From assembly GCF_015163075.1 (NCBI RefSeq), contig NZ_JADDXU010000006.1:186001-250000 (forward strand): a DNA stretch of 64,000 bases, written 5' to 3'. The DNA is from Streptomyces justiciae. Lineage in GTDB: Bacteria > Actinomycetota > Actinomycetes > Streptomycetales > Streptomycetaceae. Position numbers and translations under genes: made by a program. Shown here one piece after another: positions 1-7,847 of this stretch (positions are counted from its first letter, which is position 1; every line of letters starts with the position of its first letter). Under the pieces are notes generated by a model that had not been told where the DNA came from, did no database searches, and saw only the letters and a program-made list of their open reading frames with translations.

Positions 1-219
1 GAGCTGGCCGGCGGAGCGTCCGGCATCCTCTCCACCGCCCAGCAGTTCGGCGGCGCACTCGGCGCGGCGATCATCGGCACGGTGTTCTTCGCCCACGCCG
101 ACGACGGCCTCACCCACGCGCTCACCACGGCGATGCCCTGGGTGACCGGCGGATTCGTGGCCTGCGCGCTGCTGTGCGCGGCGCTGCCGCGGCGGGCGGT
201 CAGCGGATACGAGGGGTAG
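1..219 (+). CDS. MFS (DHA2/EmrB-type) multidrug transporter, C-terminal end only
   Basis: The window opens inside this gene; only the last 72 codons are present, ending in TAG. The stretch SGILSTAQQFGGALGAAIIG followed by two hydrophobic helices is typical of the last transmembrane region of 14-helix drug:proton antiporters of the EmrB/QacA type in actinobacteria. The substrate cannot be read from this fragment. The gene converges on the metallopeptidase-like gene, with a shared hairpin between them. Family call is by motif similarity only. Confidence 0.75.
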   Translation, partial: ELAGGASGILSTAQQFGGALGAAIIGTVFFAHADDGLTHALTTAMPWVTGGFVACALLCAALPRRAVSGYEG

Positions 220-234
220 TGAGCGACATCAGGA

Positions 235-264
235 AGTCCCCGGGGTGAGCCACCCCCGGGGACT
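235..264. terminator. Bidirectional hairpin terminator
   Basis: A perfect 11-bp inverted repeat (AGTCCCCGGGG / CCCCGGGGACT) with an 8-nt loop lies between two convergent genes. There is no T-tract, as is usual for Streptomyces terminators. Confidence 0.8.
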
Positions 265-288
265 CCTACGCGTCGCACGCCAATACGG

Positions 289-1176
289 TCACGTGTCGCA
301 CTCCAGCACCGTCCGGCACACCCCGCACCGCGCCCGCATCCGCCCCCGTACCGGCACCCGGATCTTCTGATGGCAGGTCGGGCAGGGAAAGGACACCCGC
401 AGCTGGCCGCCCCCGTCCGGACTGAACGCGTACGGCACCCCGGCCGGCGCGGCCGCCGCGTGCTTCCGCTCCCGCGCGTAACGCCGCCGGCCCGCCCACC
501 CCGCCGCGGTCAACGGCGGCTGCTGCTCGTCCTCCCGCGCCCGCGCCATGCCCTTCACGTACGCGGTGTAGCCCTGCGGGCTGGTGAACCACACCGAGGG
601 GTCCTCCCCGAACACCAGCGACCGCTTGGCGAGGACGTACCCGAACTCCTCCGGCGTCAGATACCCCAGCTTCTGCGAGGACGCGGAGTCCTCCCGGTAC
701 GCGTCCAGCAGCAGCCACCCGGCACCCAGATAGGTCGCCGCCGTGTCCGTGAGGATCTCGTTGTCCCGGGTCCCCGGGAAGGACAGCCCGAGGCGGTGCA
801 GATACACATGCATCACCTCGTGCGCCAGCGCCGCCCCGATGTCCCGCCGATGCGTCCGGAACCGGTCGTTGAGTTCGACGAAGTACTCGGGCCCGGCGGC
901 GAGTTCGACGTTCGCCGCATGCGTCATCTCACGGAACCCGACGATCATCCGCGCGTCGGGCAGCCGGTAGTGCCGCACCATCTCGCGCGCCACCCGCTGC
1001 GCCCCCAGATGGAGATCGTCGGTGTCGCAGAACGCCACGTCGGCCGGGGCCACACTGGTCGCGAACGTCTGGACGGTGTCGTACGACAGCCGTTTCCACA
1101 GCGCGGTGATCGCGGCCCGCACCGTCTCCAGATGCGGATACCCGTGCTCGACCGGTCCGTCGTTCGCCACGCCCAT
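289..1176 (-). CDS. HExxH metallopeptidase-like protein with C-terminal zinc ribbon
   Basis: The protein carries HEVMH (H codon at 820-822) followed 24 residues later by NEILTD, the spacing of a gluzincin-type zinc site with Glu as third ligand. The C-terminus is a CPTC...CGVC zinc ribbon. It has no signal peptide, so it is probably cytoplasmic. It begins just after the beta-galactosidase stop and is probably co-transcribed with it. ATG at 1176 is chosen; an in-frame GTG at 1206 is possible, and neither has a strong ribosome binding site. I do not recognise a named family; substrate and proteolytic activity are not established. Confidence 0.7.
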   Translation of the reverse strand: MGVANDGPVEHGYPHLETVRAAITALWKRLSYDTVQTFATSVAPADVAFCDTDDLHLGAQRVAREMVRHYRLPDARMIVGFREMTHAANVELAAGPEYFVELNDRFRTHRRDIGAALAHEVMHVYLHRLGLSFPGTRDNEILTDTAATYLGAGWLLLDAYREDSASSQKLGYLTPEEFGYVLAKRSLVFGEDPSVWFTSPQGYTAYVKGMARAREDEQQPPLTAAGWAGRRRYARERKHAAAAPAGVPYAFSPDGGGQLRVSFPCPTCHQKIRVPVRGRMRARCGVCRTVLECDT

Positions 1177-1215
1177 ACCCCCAAGACGCCGAGAACCCGT
1201 TTCCACTCTACGAGG

Positions 1216-2949
1216 TCATCGGCTCCGGACGTACGGCGCCGAAGCCGCCCGCTCCAGCTCAAGGACCCACACGTCGTTCACGCCTTCCCGCAGTACCGGG
1301 CCGGGCACGTACAGCGACCGCTGCGGGCCCACGGACCAGTACCGGCCGAGGTTGAACCCGTTGATCCACACGAAGCCGCGGGTCCAGTCCGGCAGTTCCA
1401 GCAGCGCGTCCCCGGCGCCGCGCACGTCGAGGGTCCCCCGGTAGAGGCCGGGGGAGCCGTCCTCGGGAAGAGCTTGCAGCCGTACGTCGTCGATGTCGTC
1501 CAAGGCGTCCAGTCGCAGCCCACGCGCGCGTACCCCGTGCAGATACTGCCGCTCGTGCAGCAGCCCCCCGGTGATCCCCTTGGACTCCCCGGTGCGCGGC
1601 CCGTAGTTGACCCGCCCCAGCGACTCCACCCACAGCTCCACGCGCGCGTGCCCGGCGACCGGCTCCTTCAGCCGCTCGTCCTCCTCCGTCAGCACCCCGG
1701 CCCGCTCCCCGTCGACGTACACCACCGCCAGGTCACGCAGCCCACGCGCCAGGAACGGGTAGGGCTGCCGCGGCCCCGGCACGGTCACCTCGTAGCGCAC
1801 CAGCCCCCGGTCCACGTCCAGTTCCTCGAACGTGGGCGGGACGGGGGCGGTGACGCCCGGCCCGCCCCGGGCCTCCAGCACGTCCGGCAACGGCGCCCAC
1901 CCCGCCAGCTCCACCGCCGCGCCCTGGGCCAACTGCGGCGGCAGCGACGGCAGTTCGGGCAGCGAGCCGTCCGCGTACTCCGTCAGCACCTCGCGGAAGC
2001 GCCAGAACTTCTCCGTGGGGTGCCCGAACTCGTCGATCGGGGCGTCGTAGTCGTACGACGTCACATCCGGCTCCAGCACCCCGTCGTGCAGATCACCGCC
2101 ACCCCGGTTCGCCCCCGCCCAGCCCGCGAAGCTCGTCCCGCCGTGCGCCATGTACAGATTCACCGACGCACCGCACTCAAGGATCTCCCGCAGCGCCGCC
2201 GCCGCGTCCTGCGGATCGCGTACGACATGATCGGCGCCCCAGTGGTCGAACCAGCCGCACCAGAACTCCATGCACATCAACGGCCCTTCGGCGCGGTGCC
2301 GGCGCAGCGTCTCGAAGGCCTCGCGGGCCTGCGAGCCGAAGTTCACGGTGGCCAGGACGCCGGGCACCGAGCCGCCGGTCAGCATGTGGTCCTCGGGGCC
2401 GTCCGAGGTGAACAGCGGAACCGTGACACCGGCCTCGCGGATCGTCGAGGTCAGCCACCGCAGGTACTGCGCGTCCGAGCCGTAGCTGCCGTACTCGTTC
2501 TCCACCTGCACCATGAGCACGGGACCGCCCCGGTCGACCTGCCGCGACACCACCTCGGGAAGCAACTGGCCGAACCACTGATCCACCTGCGCCAGGTACA
2601 CCTCGTCGCTCGTCCGCGCCCGCCCCGCCAGCCAGTGCGGCAGCCCGCCGTTCTCCCACTCGGCGCAGATGTACGGGCCCGGCCGCACGATCGCCCACAG
2701 CCCCGCCGCCTGCGCCGCGTCCAGGAACCGGCCCAGGGCCGCCACGTCCTCGTACACCCCCGGCCGCGGCTCGTGCAGGTTCCACGGGACGTACGTCTCG
2801 ACGCAGTTCAGGCCCATCGCCCGCAGCATCGCCAGCCGGTGCCCCCACTGCGCCTCGTGCACCCGGAAGTAGTGCAGCGCACCGGACAGCAGCCGCACCG
2901 GCCGCCCGTCCAGCAGAAACTCCTCGTCCCCCACCGTGAACTCGCTCAT
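1216..2949 (-). CDS. Beta-galactosidase, glycoside hydrolase family 35
   Basis: A 577-residue protein with the GH35 TIM-barrel features. Near the N-terminus are LLSGALHYFRV and the WDxNxHE-like NLHEPRPGVYE. The acid/base glutamate is in VENEYGSYG (E152) and the probable nucleophile in CMEFWCGWFDHWG (E228). The C-terminal half has the jelly-roll features of the family (FVWINGFNLGRYW). GH35 enzymes remove terminal beta-galactosyl residues. No signal peptide is seen, so the substrate is probably an imported oligosaccharide. The ATG at 2949 follows GGGTGGGG. It is divergent from an AraC regulator, which suggests sugar-dependent control. Confidence 0.93.
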   Translation of the reverse strand: MSEFTVGDEEFLLDGRPVRLLSGALHYFRVHEAQWGHRLAMLRAMGLNCVETYVPWNLHEPRPGVYEDVAALGRFLDAAQAAGLWAIVRPGPYICAEWENGGLPHWLAGRARTSDEVYLAQVDQWFGQLLPEVVSRQVDRGGPVLMVQVENEYGSYGSDAQYLRWLTSTIREAGVTVPLFTSDGPEDHMLTGGSVPGVLATVNFGSQAREAFETLRRHRAEGPLMCMEFWCGWFDHWGADHVVRDPQDAAAALREILECGASVNLYMAHGGTSFAGWAGANRGGGDLHDGVLEPDVTSYDYDAPIDEFGHPTEKFWRFREVLTEYADGSLPELPSLPPQLAQGAAVELAGWAPLPDVLEARGGPGVTAPVPPTFEELDVDRGLVRYEVTVPGPRQPYPFLARGLRDLAVVYVDGERAGVLTEEDERLKEPVAGHARVELWVESLGRVNYGPRTGESKGITGGLLHERQYLHGVRARGLRLDALDDIDDVRLQALPEDGSPGLYRGTLDVRGAGDALLELPDWTRGFVWINGFNLGRYWSVGPQRSLYVPGPVLREGVNDVWVLELERAASAPYVRSR

Positions 2950-2973
2950 ACGCCCCACCCTCACCGCTGGCGC

Positions 2974-2999
2974 CGATCACCGTCCATGGACAAAGATCG
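2974..2999. promoter_or_regulatory. Interrupted palindrome, candidate operator between GH35 and AraC genes
   Basis: The symmetric sequence CGATC-N3-GTCCATGGAC-N3-GATCG spans 26 bp in the 79-bp divergent intergenic region. Its position makes it the likely binding site for the adjacent AraC-type regulator or a sugar-responsive repressor. Inferred from symmetry and position only. Confidence 0.5.
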
Positions 3000-3028
3000 A
3001 CGGGACTTGGACCGAAGGGAGGGACCCG

Positions 3029-3922
3029 TTGACGTACCACACCTGGATGCGGTTCTTCACCCCCGGCCCCGCCCACCACCGCCTCGGCCTGGTCTGCCTC
3101 GGCGTCGGCCTCCAGTACGGTGTCCTGCCCACCGTCGGCCCCCGCGTCCTCGACCACCACGTCGCCGTCGTCATCAGTACCGGCACCGGCTGGTACGAGC
3201 ACCCCGACGGCCGCCGTACGACCATCACCGCACCCGCCCTGCTCTGGCTCACCCCCGGCACCCCGCACCACTACGCACCCGACCCCGACACCGGCTGGGA
3301 CGAGGGCTTCGTCGACTTCACCGGGCCCGCCACCGCCTCCTACACCGAACTCGGCTACATCGAACCCGACCGCCCCGTCGTCCCCCTCTCCGACGCCTCC
3401 GCACCCCGCGCCGTCATCGGCCGCATGGCCCGCGCCGCCCGCCGCGACAACCCCCTCCTGGAGGTCGAGACCGGCGCCGCCGTCCACGAACTCCTCGTCG
3501 CCCTGCGCCGCGCCCGCGCCGACCTCACCCCCGACGGCGAACAACTCCTCAAGGCCCTCGCCCGCGACGCCTGCCTGCCCCTGTCCATCGCCGACCACGC
3601 CGGACGGCACGGCATGACCCTCGCCGAACTGCGCACCGCCGTCCGCCGCGGCGCCGGGTGCAGCCCCAAGGACTACCTCCTCGGCATCCGCCTCGGCCGC
3701 GCCAAGGAACTCCTCGCCACGACCGAACTCCCCGTCGCCGCCGTCGCCCGCCGCGTCGGCTACGACGACCCCGCCTACTTCTCCCGCCTGTTCACCCGCC
3801 GCGTCGGCACCCCACCCGTCCGCTTCCGCGCCCAACAGGGCCGCGTCGTCCCCGGCGGCTGGAGCGACCAGGTACCCGACCCCGAGGACCCACCGATCAT
3901 CCCCGGCACCTGGGCACCGTAG
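3029..3922 (+). CDS. AraC-family transcriptional regulator
   Basis: The N-terminal part is a cupin-like sugar-sensing domain (TGWYEHPDGRRTTITAPALL). The last ~100 residues are the double helix-turn-helix DNA-binding domain, ending in the family signature VAAVARRVGYDDPAYFSRLF. The TTG at 3029 is preferred because GAAGGGAGGG lies just upstream; the frame is open further upstream but without a ribosome binding site. It is divergent from the beta-galactosidase gene and probably controls it. The last 40 bp of the gene are the ancestor-like copy of the tandem repeat that follows the stop codon. Confidence 0.88.
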   Translation: MTYHTWMRFFTPGPAHHRLGLVCLGVGLQYGVLPTVGPRVLDHHVAVVISTGTGWYEHPDGRRTTITAPALLWLTPGTPHHYAPDPDTGWDEGFVDFTGPATASYTELGYIEPDRPVVPLSDASAPRAVIGRMARAARRDNPLLEVETGAAVHELLVALRRARADLTPDGEQLLKALARDACLPLSIADHAGRHGMTLAELRTAVRRGAGCSPKDYLLGIRLGRAKELLATTELPVAAVARRVGYDDPAYFSRLFTRRVGTPPVRFRAQQGRVVPGGWSDQVPDPEDPPIIPGTWAP

Positions 3923-4080
3923 GGAGGATCCGCCGATCACCCCTGCCACCGGGGCACGGTAGGGAGGATCCGCCGATCACCCCTGCCACCGGGGCACGGT
4001 AGGGAGGATCCGCCGATCACCCCTGCCACCGGGGCACGGTAGGGAGGATCCACCGATCACCCCCGCCATCAGGGCACCGT
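3881..4080. repeat. 40-bp tandem repeat, five units, the first being the 3' end of the AraC gene
   Basis: Units lie at 3881-3920 (degenerate, coding for the last residues and reaching the AraC stop), 3921-3960, 3961-4000 and 4001-4040 (identical to each other) and 4041-4080 (five substitutions). Each non-coding unit carries an AGGGAGGATC block resembling a ribosome binding site. The array ends just before the chorismate mutase start. Confidence 0.95.
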
Positions 4081-4093
4081 AGGGTTGACGCCC

Positions 4094-4444
4094 ATGACCA
4101 CCAGCAACCCCGGTACCGGTGACGTCGACCCCGCCGTGCGCGAGGAACTCGCCCGGCTGCGCGACAGCATCGACAACATCGACGCGGCCGTCGTCCACAT
4201 GCTCGCCGAACGCTTCAAAGCCACCCAGCAGGTCGGCCACCTCAAGGCCCGGCACCAGCTCCCGCCCGCCGACCCGGCCCGCGAGGCCCGCCAGATCGAA
4301 CGGCTGCGCAACCTCGCCGAGAACACCAAACTCGACCCGGCCTTCGCTGAGAAGTTCCTGAATTTCATCATCGCCGAGGTCATCCGCCACCACGAGCGCA
4401 TCGCCGACACCACCTCCAACGGCGCCACGCCCACAGCGAACTGA
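4094..4444 (+). CDS. Chorismate mutase, AroQ (type II) class
   Basis: A 116-residue all-helical protein that converts chorismate to prephenate for phenylalanine and tyrosine synthesis. Expected active-site residues of the AroQ fold are visible: Arg in LARLRDSID, Arg in LAERFKAT, Lys in HLKARHQ, and the Asp-x-x-Arg-Glu group in DPAREARQ. Its size fits the stand-alone monofunctional actinobacterial enzyme; there is no prephenate dehydratase domain. ATG at 4094 is used. A -10-like TAGGGT at 4080-4085 lies eight bases before the start, created by the end of the 40-bp repeat array, so the transcript could have almost no leader. Confidence 0.9.
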   Translation: MTTSNPGTGDVDPAVREELARLRDSIDNIDAAVVHMLAERFKATQQVGHLKARHQLPPADPAREARQIERLRNLAENTKLDPAFAEKFLNFIIAEVIRHHERIADTTSNGATPTAN

Positions 4445-4585
4445 CCTCGCCGGACGCCCCCAGGGCGTGACAGAACGCCTCCCGCAGGGGCATGCTGCGC
4501 TGTGCACTCCTTGTCAGCTGACGGGCACACACGGTCAGCGCCTCGGACATAAGCTGGTTGTCCCATGCGGGAGGGACGTCGGGCC

Positions 4586-5137
4586 ATGCCGTCGGATGCC
4601 AAGATCCTCATCGTCGACGACCACGAGGACACGCTGTACGCGCTGGAGAGCGCCCTCGCCCCGCTCGGCTACCGGCTCGGCCGGGCCACCAGCGGCGACG
4701 AAGCCCTCAAACAGGTCCTGCGCGGCCAGGTCGGCCTGCTCCTCCTCGACGTCCGCATGCCCGGCGTCAGCGGCCTCGACGTCGTCCGCTACATGCGCCG
4801 CGTCGAACAGACCCAGCACATCCCCGTCGTCCTGCTCACCGGCTTCGGCCCCGACCAGGAACTCACCGCCACCGCCTTCGGCCTCGGCGTCGCCGACCTC
4901 ATCATGAAACCCATCGACCCCTGGGCCCTGCGCACCAAGGTCCGCTACCTCTACGACGCCCACCGCCGCCGGCTCGCCCTCGAAGAGGAGATCCGCGCCC
5001 TGCGCGCCCTCGTCAAGGACGGCCCCGAACCCCCCGGCCGCCCCCCACGCCCCGCCCTGCCCCACCCGGACCCCCGCGTCCCCGTCCAACGCGCACAAGG
5101 GGCGCACACCGGCAGCCTCGAACAGGACCGGACATAG
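4586..5137 (+). CDS. Orphan response regulator (receiver domain plus helical tail)
   Basis: Residues 1-120 form a CheY-like receiver domain: acidic pocket DDHED near the N-terminus, phosphoacceptor D55 in LLLLDVRMPG, T85 and K108 (IMKPID). After it comes a short charged helix (RRRLALEEEIRALRALV) and a Pro-rich tail, with no DNA-binding domain. No histidine kinase is adjacent. The output may be protein-protein contact through the helix. ATG at 4586 is chosen because GGGAGGG precedes it; an ATG at 4565 is in frame. Confidence 0.85.
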   Translation: MPSDAKILIVDDHEDTLYALESALAPLGYRLGRATSGDEALKQVLRGQVGLLLLDVRMPGVSGLDVVRYMRRVEQTQHIPVVLLTGFGPDQELTATAFGLGVADLIMKPIDPWALRTKVRYLYDAHRRRLALEEEIRALRALVKDGPEPPGRPPRPALPHPDPRVPVQRAQGAHTGSLEQDRT

Positions 5138-5184
5138 GCCGCGTACCGATCCGCCCCTGTGCCATGACCCCGCCATCAGGCAGC

Positions 5185-7689
5185 ATGTCGTGCATGTCCG
5201 TACTGACGCGCGACGAAGCGCAGACCCGTGCCACCCTCCTCGACGTCCACCGGTACACGATCGACCTCGATCTCACCACCGGCGACGACACCTTCGACTC
5301 GAAGACCGTCATCCGCTTCACCGCGCGCACGGACGCGGACACCTTCATCGAGGTCAAGCCCGCCGAACTGCGCTCCGCCACCCTCGACGGACACCTCCTC
5401 GACCCCGAGACCCTCGACGGCAACCGCCTCCCCCTGAAGAACCTCACCGCCGGCGAACACGAACTCGACATCGACGCGAGCATGCGCTACTCCCGCACCG
5501 GCGAGGGCATGCACCGCTTCACCGACCCCACCGACGGCGAGACCTACCTCTACTCCAACCTGTGCATGGACGACGCCCAACGCGTCTTCCCCGTCTTCGA
5601 CCAGCCCGACCTCAAGGCCGTCTTCGAGATCACCGCGACCGTCCCCGAGAACTGGACGTTCCTCGCCAACGGCATCACCACCGCCCTCGGCGACGGCCGC
5701 TGGCAGGCCGCCCCCACCCCCCTCATCTCCACCTACCTCGTCGCCGTCGCCGCCGGCCCCTGGCACTCCGTCCGCACCGAACACCGCGGCCTGCCCTTCG
5801 GCATCCACTGCCGCCGCTCCCTCGCTCCCCACCTCGACGCGGACGCCGACGAACTCCTCACCATCACCAAGCAGTGCTACGACCGCTACCACGAGAAGTT
5901 CGAGGAGCCCTACCCCTTCGACTCCTACGACCAGGCGTTCGTCCCCGAGTTCAACGCCGGCGCCATGGAGAACCCCGGACTCGTCACCTTCCGCGACGAG
6001 TTCATCTACCGCTCCGCCGTCACCGACACCGAACGCCAGACCCGCGCCATGGTCATCGCCCACGAGATGGCCCACATGTGGTTCGGCGACCTCGTCACCC
6101 TGCGCTGGTGGGACGACATCTGGCTCAACGAGTCCTTCGCCGAGTACATGGGCTACCAGACCCTCACCGAAGCCACCCGCTTCACCGACACCTGGACCGA
6201 CTTCGGCGTCGTCCGCAAGGCCTGGGGCTACGACGCCGACCAGCGCCCCTCCACCCACCCCGTCGCCCCCGACCCCGAGCTCGTCCCCGACACCGCCTCC
6301 GCGATGCTCAACTTCGACGGCATCTCCTACGCCAAGGGCGCCTCCGCACTACGGCAGTTGGTGACCTGGCTCGGCGAGAAGGACTTCCTCGCCGGCATCA
6401 ACACCCACTTCGCCCGCCACAAGTTCGCCAACGCCACCCTCGCCGACTTCATCGACTCCCTCGCGAGCGTCACCGAACGCGACGTCCACGCCTGGGCCGA
6501 CACCTGGCTGCGCACCACCGGCGTCGACACCCTCAAGCCCGTCATCACCCCCGGCGACGAAGGCACCTACACCCTCCAGGTCGAACACGAGGGCAGCCGC
6601 CCCCACCGCGTCGCCGTCGGCCTCTACGACCAGGACGTCGCGGACGAAGGCCGCCACCTCGTCCTGCGCGAACGCCTCGACCTCGACATCCCGCAGACCG
6701 ACGGCCCCCTGCCCATCGGCAAACGCCCCGCCCTGCTGCTCCTCAACGACGGCGACCTCACCTACGCCAAGATCCGCTTCGACACCGAGTCCTTCAAGAC
6801 GGTCACCGCGAGCCTGTCCGGACTGCCCTCGCCCCTCACCCGCGCGGTCGTCTGGAACGCCCTGCGCGACGCCGTCCGCGACGGCGAACTCCCGCCCACC
6901 GCCTACCTCGAGGCCGCCCGCGCCCACCTCCCGCACGAGACCGACCTCGCCCTCGTCCAAGGCGTCCTCGCCTTCGCCTCCGTCCAGGTCGCCGACCGCT
7001 ACGCCACCCCCGAGGAACGCCCGGCGGCCCTGGCCACCCTCTCCTCCCTCTGCCGCGACCTCATCCGCCGCACCGAGGACGGCGACAACCCCGGCCTGCG
7101 CCTCATCGCCGTACGCCACTTCATCGACGTCGCCGCCCACCCCGACACCATCGCCGCCTGGCTCGCAGACGGCACCGTCCCCGGCGGCCCCGAACTCGAC
7201 CCCGAACTGCGCTGGCGCGTCCTCGCCCGCCTCGCCGTCCTCGGCGCCACCGACGAGACCGCCATCGCCGCCGAACTCGCCCGCGACCCCTCCGCCACCG
7301 GCCAGGAAGGCGCCACCCGCTGCCGCGCCGCCCTGCCCGACGCCGACACCAAGGCCAAGGCGTGGGAAGCGATGTTCGCGGGCGACGACCTCTCCAACTA
7401 CCTGTTCATCGCCAACGCCCAAGGCTTCTGGCAGCCCGAACAGGCCGACCTCGTACGCGACTACGTCCCCCGCTTCTTCGAGGACGCCGTCACCCTCGCC
7501 GCCCGCCGCGGCCCCGCCATCGCCGACGCCACCGGCCGCTGGGCCTTCCCGGCCCACGCCGTCGACGCGGAGACGCTCCGCTTGGGAGAGCGGTGTCTGA
7601 GTGACGCCGACCCCATTCCCGCACTGCGCCGCAAGCTGGCCGACCAACTGGACGACTTGGGGCGGGCGTTGCGGGTGAGGCAGGCGTAG
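5185..7689 (+). CDS. pepN: Aminopeptidase N (M1 family zinc metallopeptidase)
   Basis: An 834-residue cytoplasmic aminopeptidase that removes N-terminal residues from peptides. The substrate-recognition motif GAMEN is at 259-263. The zinc site is HEMAHMWFGD (H293, H297) with the third ligand E316 in LNESFAEY, the exact HExxH-x18-E spacing of family M1. An ERAP1-like C-terminal helical domain follows. The length fits actinobacterial PepN. An AGG lies six bases before the ATG at 5185; ATG codons at 5164 and 5194 are in frame. A strong hairpin follows the stop. Confidence 0.95.
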   Translation: MSCMSVLTRDEAQTRATLLDVHRYTIDLDLTTGDDTFDSKTVIRFTARTDADTFIEVKPAELRSATLDGHLLDPETLDGNRLPLKNLTAGEHELDIDASMRYSRTGEGMHRFTDPTDGETYLYSNLCMDDAQRVFPVFDQPDLKAVFEITATVPENWTFLANGITTALGDGRWQAAPTPLISTYLVAVAAGPWHSVRTEHRGLPFGIHCRRSLAPHLDADADELLTITKQCYDRYHEKFEEPYPFDSYDQAFVPEFNAGAMENPGLVTFRDEFIYRSAVTDTERQTRAMVIAHEMAHMWFGDLVTLRWWDDIWLNESFAEYMGYQTLTEATRFTDTWTDFGVVRKAWGYDADQRPSTHPVAPDPELVPDTASAMLNFDGISYAKGASALRQLVTWLGEKDFLAGINTHFARHKFANATLADFIDSLASVTERDVHAWADTWLRTTGVDTLKPVITPGDEGTYTLQVEHEGSRPHRVAVGLYDQDVADEGRHLVLRERLDLDIPQTDGPLPIGKRPALLLLNDGDLTYAKIRFDTESFKTVTASLSGLPSPLTRAVVWNALRDAVRDGELPPTAYLEAARAHLPHETDLALVQGVLAFASVQVADRYATPEERPAALATLSSLCRDLIRRTEDGDNPGLRLIAVRHFIDVAAHPDTIAAWLADGTVPGGPELDPELRWRVLARLAVLGATDETAIAAELARDPSATGQEGATRCRAALPDADTKAKAWEAMFAGDDLSNYLFIANAQGFWQPEQADLVRDYVPRFFEDAVTLAARRGPAIADATGRWAFPAHAVDAETLRLGERCLSDADPIPALRRKLADQLDDLGRALRVRQA

Positions 7690-7693
7690 CCGA

Positions 7694-7724
7694 CGGGGTC
7701 CGTGAGCCCTGCTCGCGGACCCCG
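7694..7724 (+). terminator. Hairpin terminator of pepN
   Basis: A 13-bp stem with one G-T wobble and a 5-nt loop (core GGGGTCCG / CGGACCCC) begins five bases after the pepN stop. There is no T-tract. Confidence 0.75.
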
Positions 7725-7847
7725 ACACACATCCCCCGCACGGACGTACCCCCTTTCGGGTTCCGATCGTTGGGCTTTTCGGGCGCGAGCACGCATCCGC
7801 GTACAAGCTGGAACTCCCTCAGCCGAGCGCGCCCGGGAGGACCCACC

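Noticed and set aside
370..4002. Very long plus-strand open frame across the metallopeptidase and GH35 genes
   Set aside because: It is an Arg/Pro/His-rich antisense shadow of genes on the minus strand with clear catalytic motifs.
4511..4553. Promoter TTGTCA...CATAAG before the orphan receiver gene
   Set aside because: The spacing of about 30 bp is far outside the usable range.
5190..7604. Long alternate frame inside pepN
   Set aside because: Low-complexity Arg/Pro/His translation; the other frame carries GAMEN and HExxH.
7724..7847. Iron box upstream of the DesA/DesB-like operon
   Set aside because: No TTAGGTTAGGCTAACC-like dyad is present in the leader.
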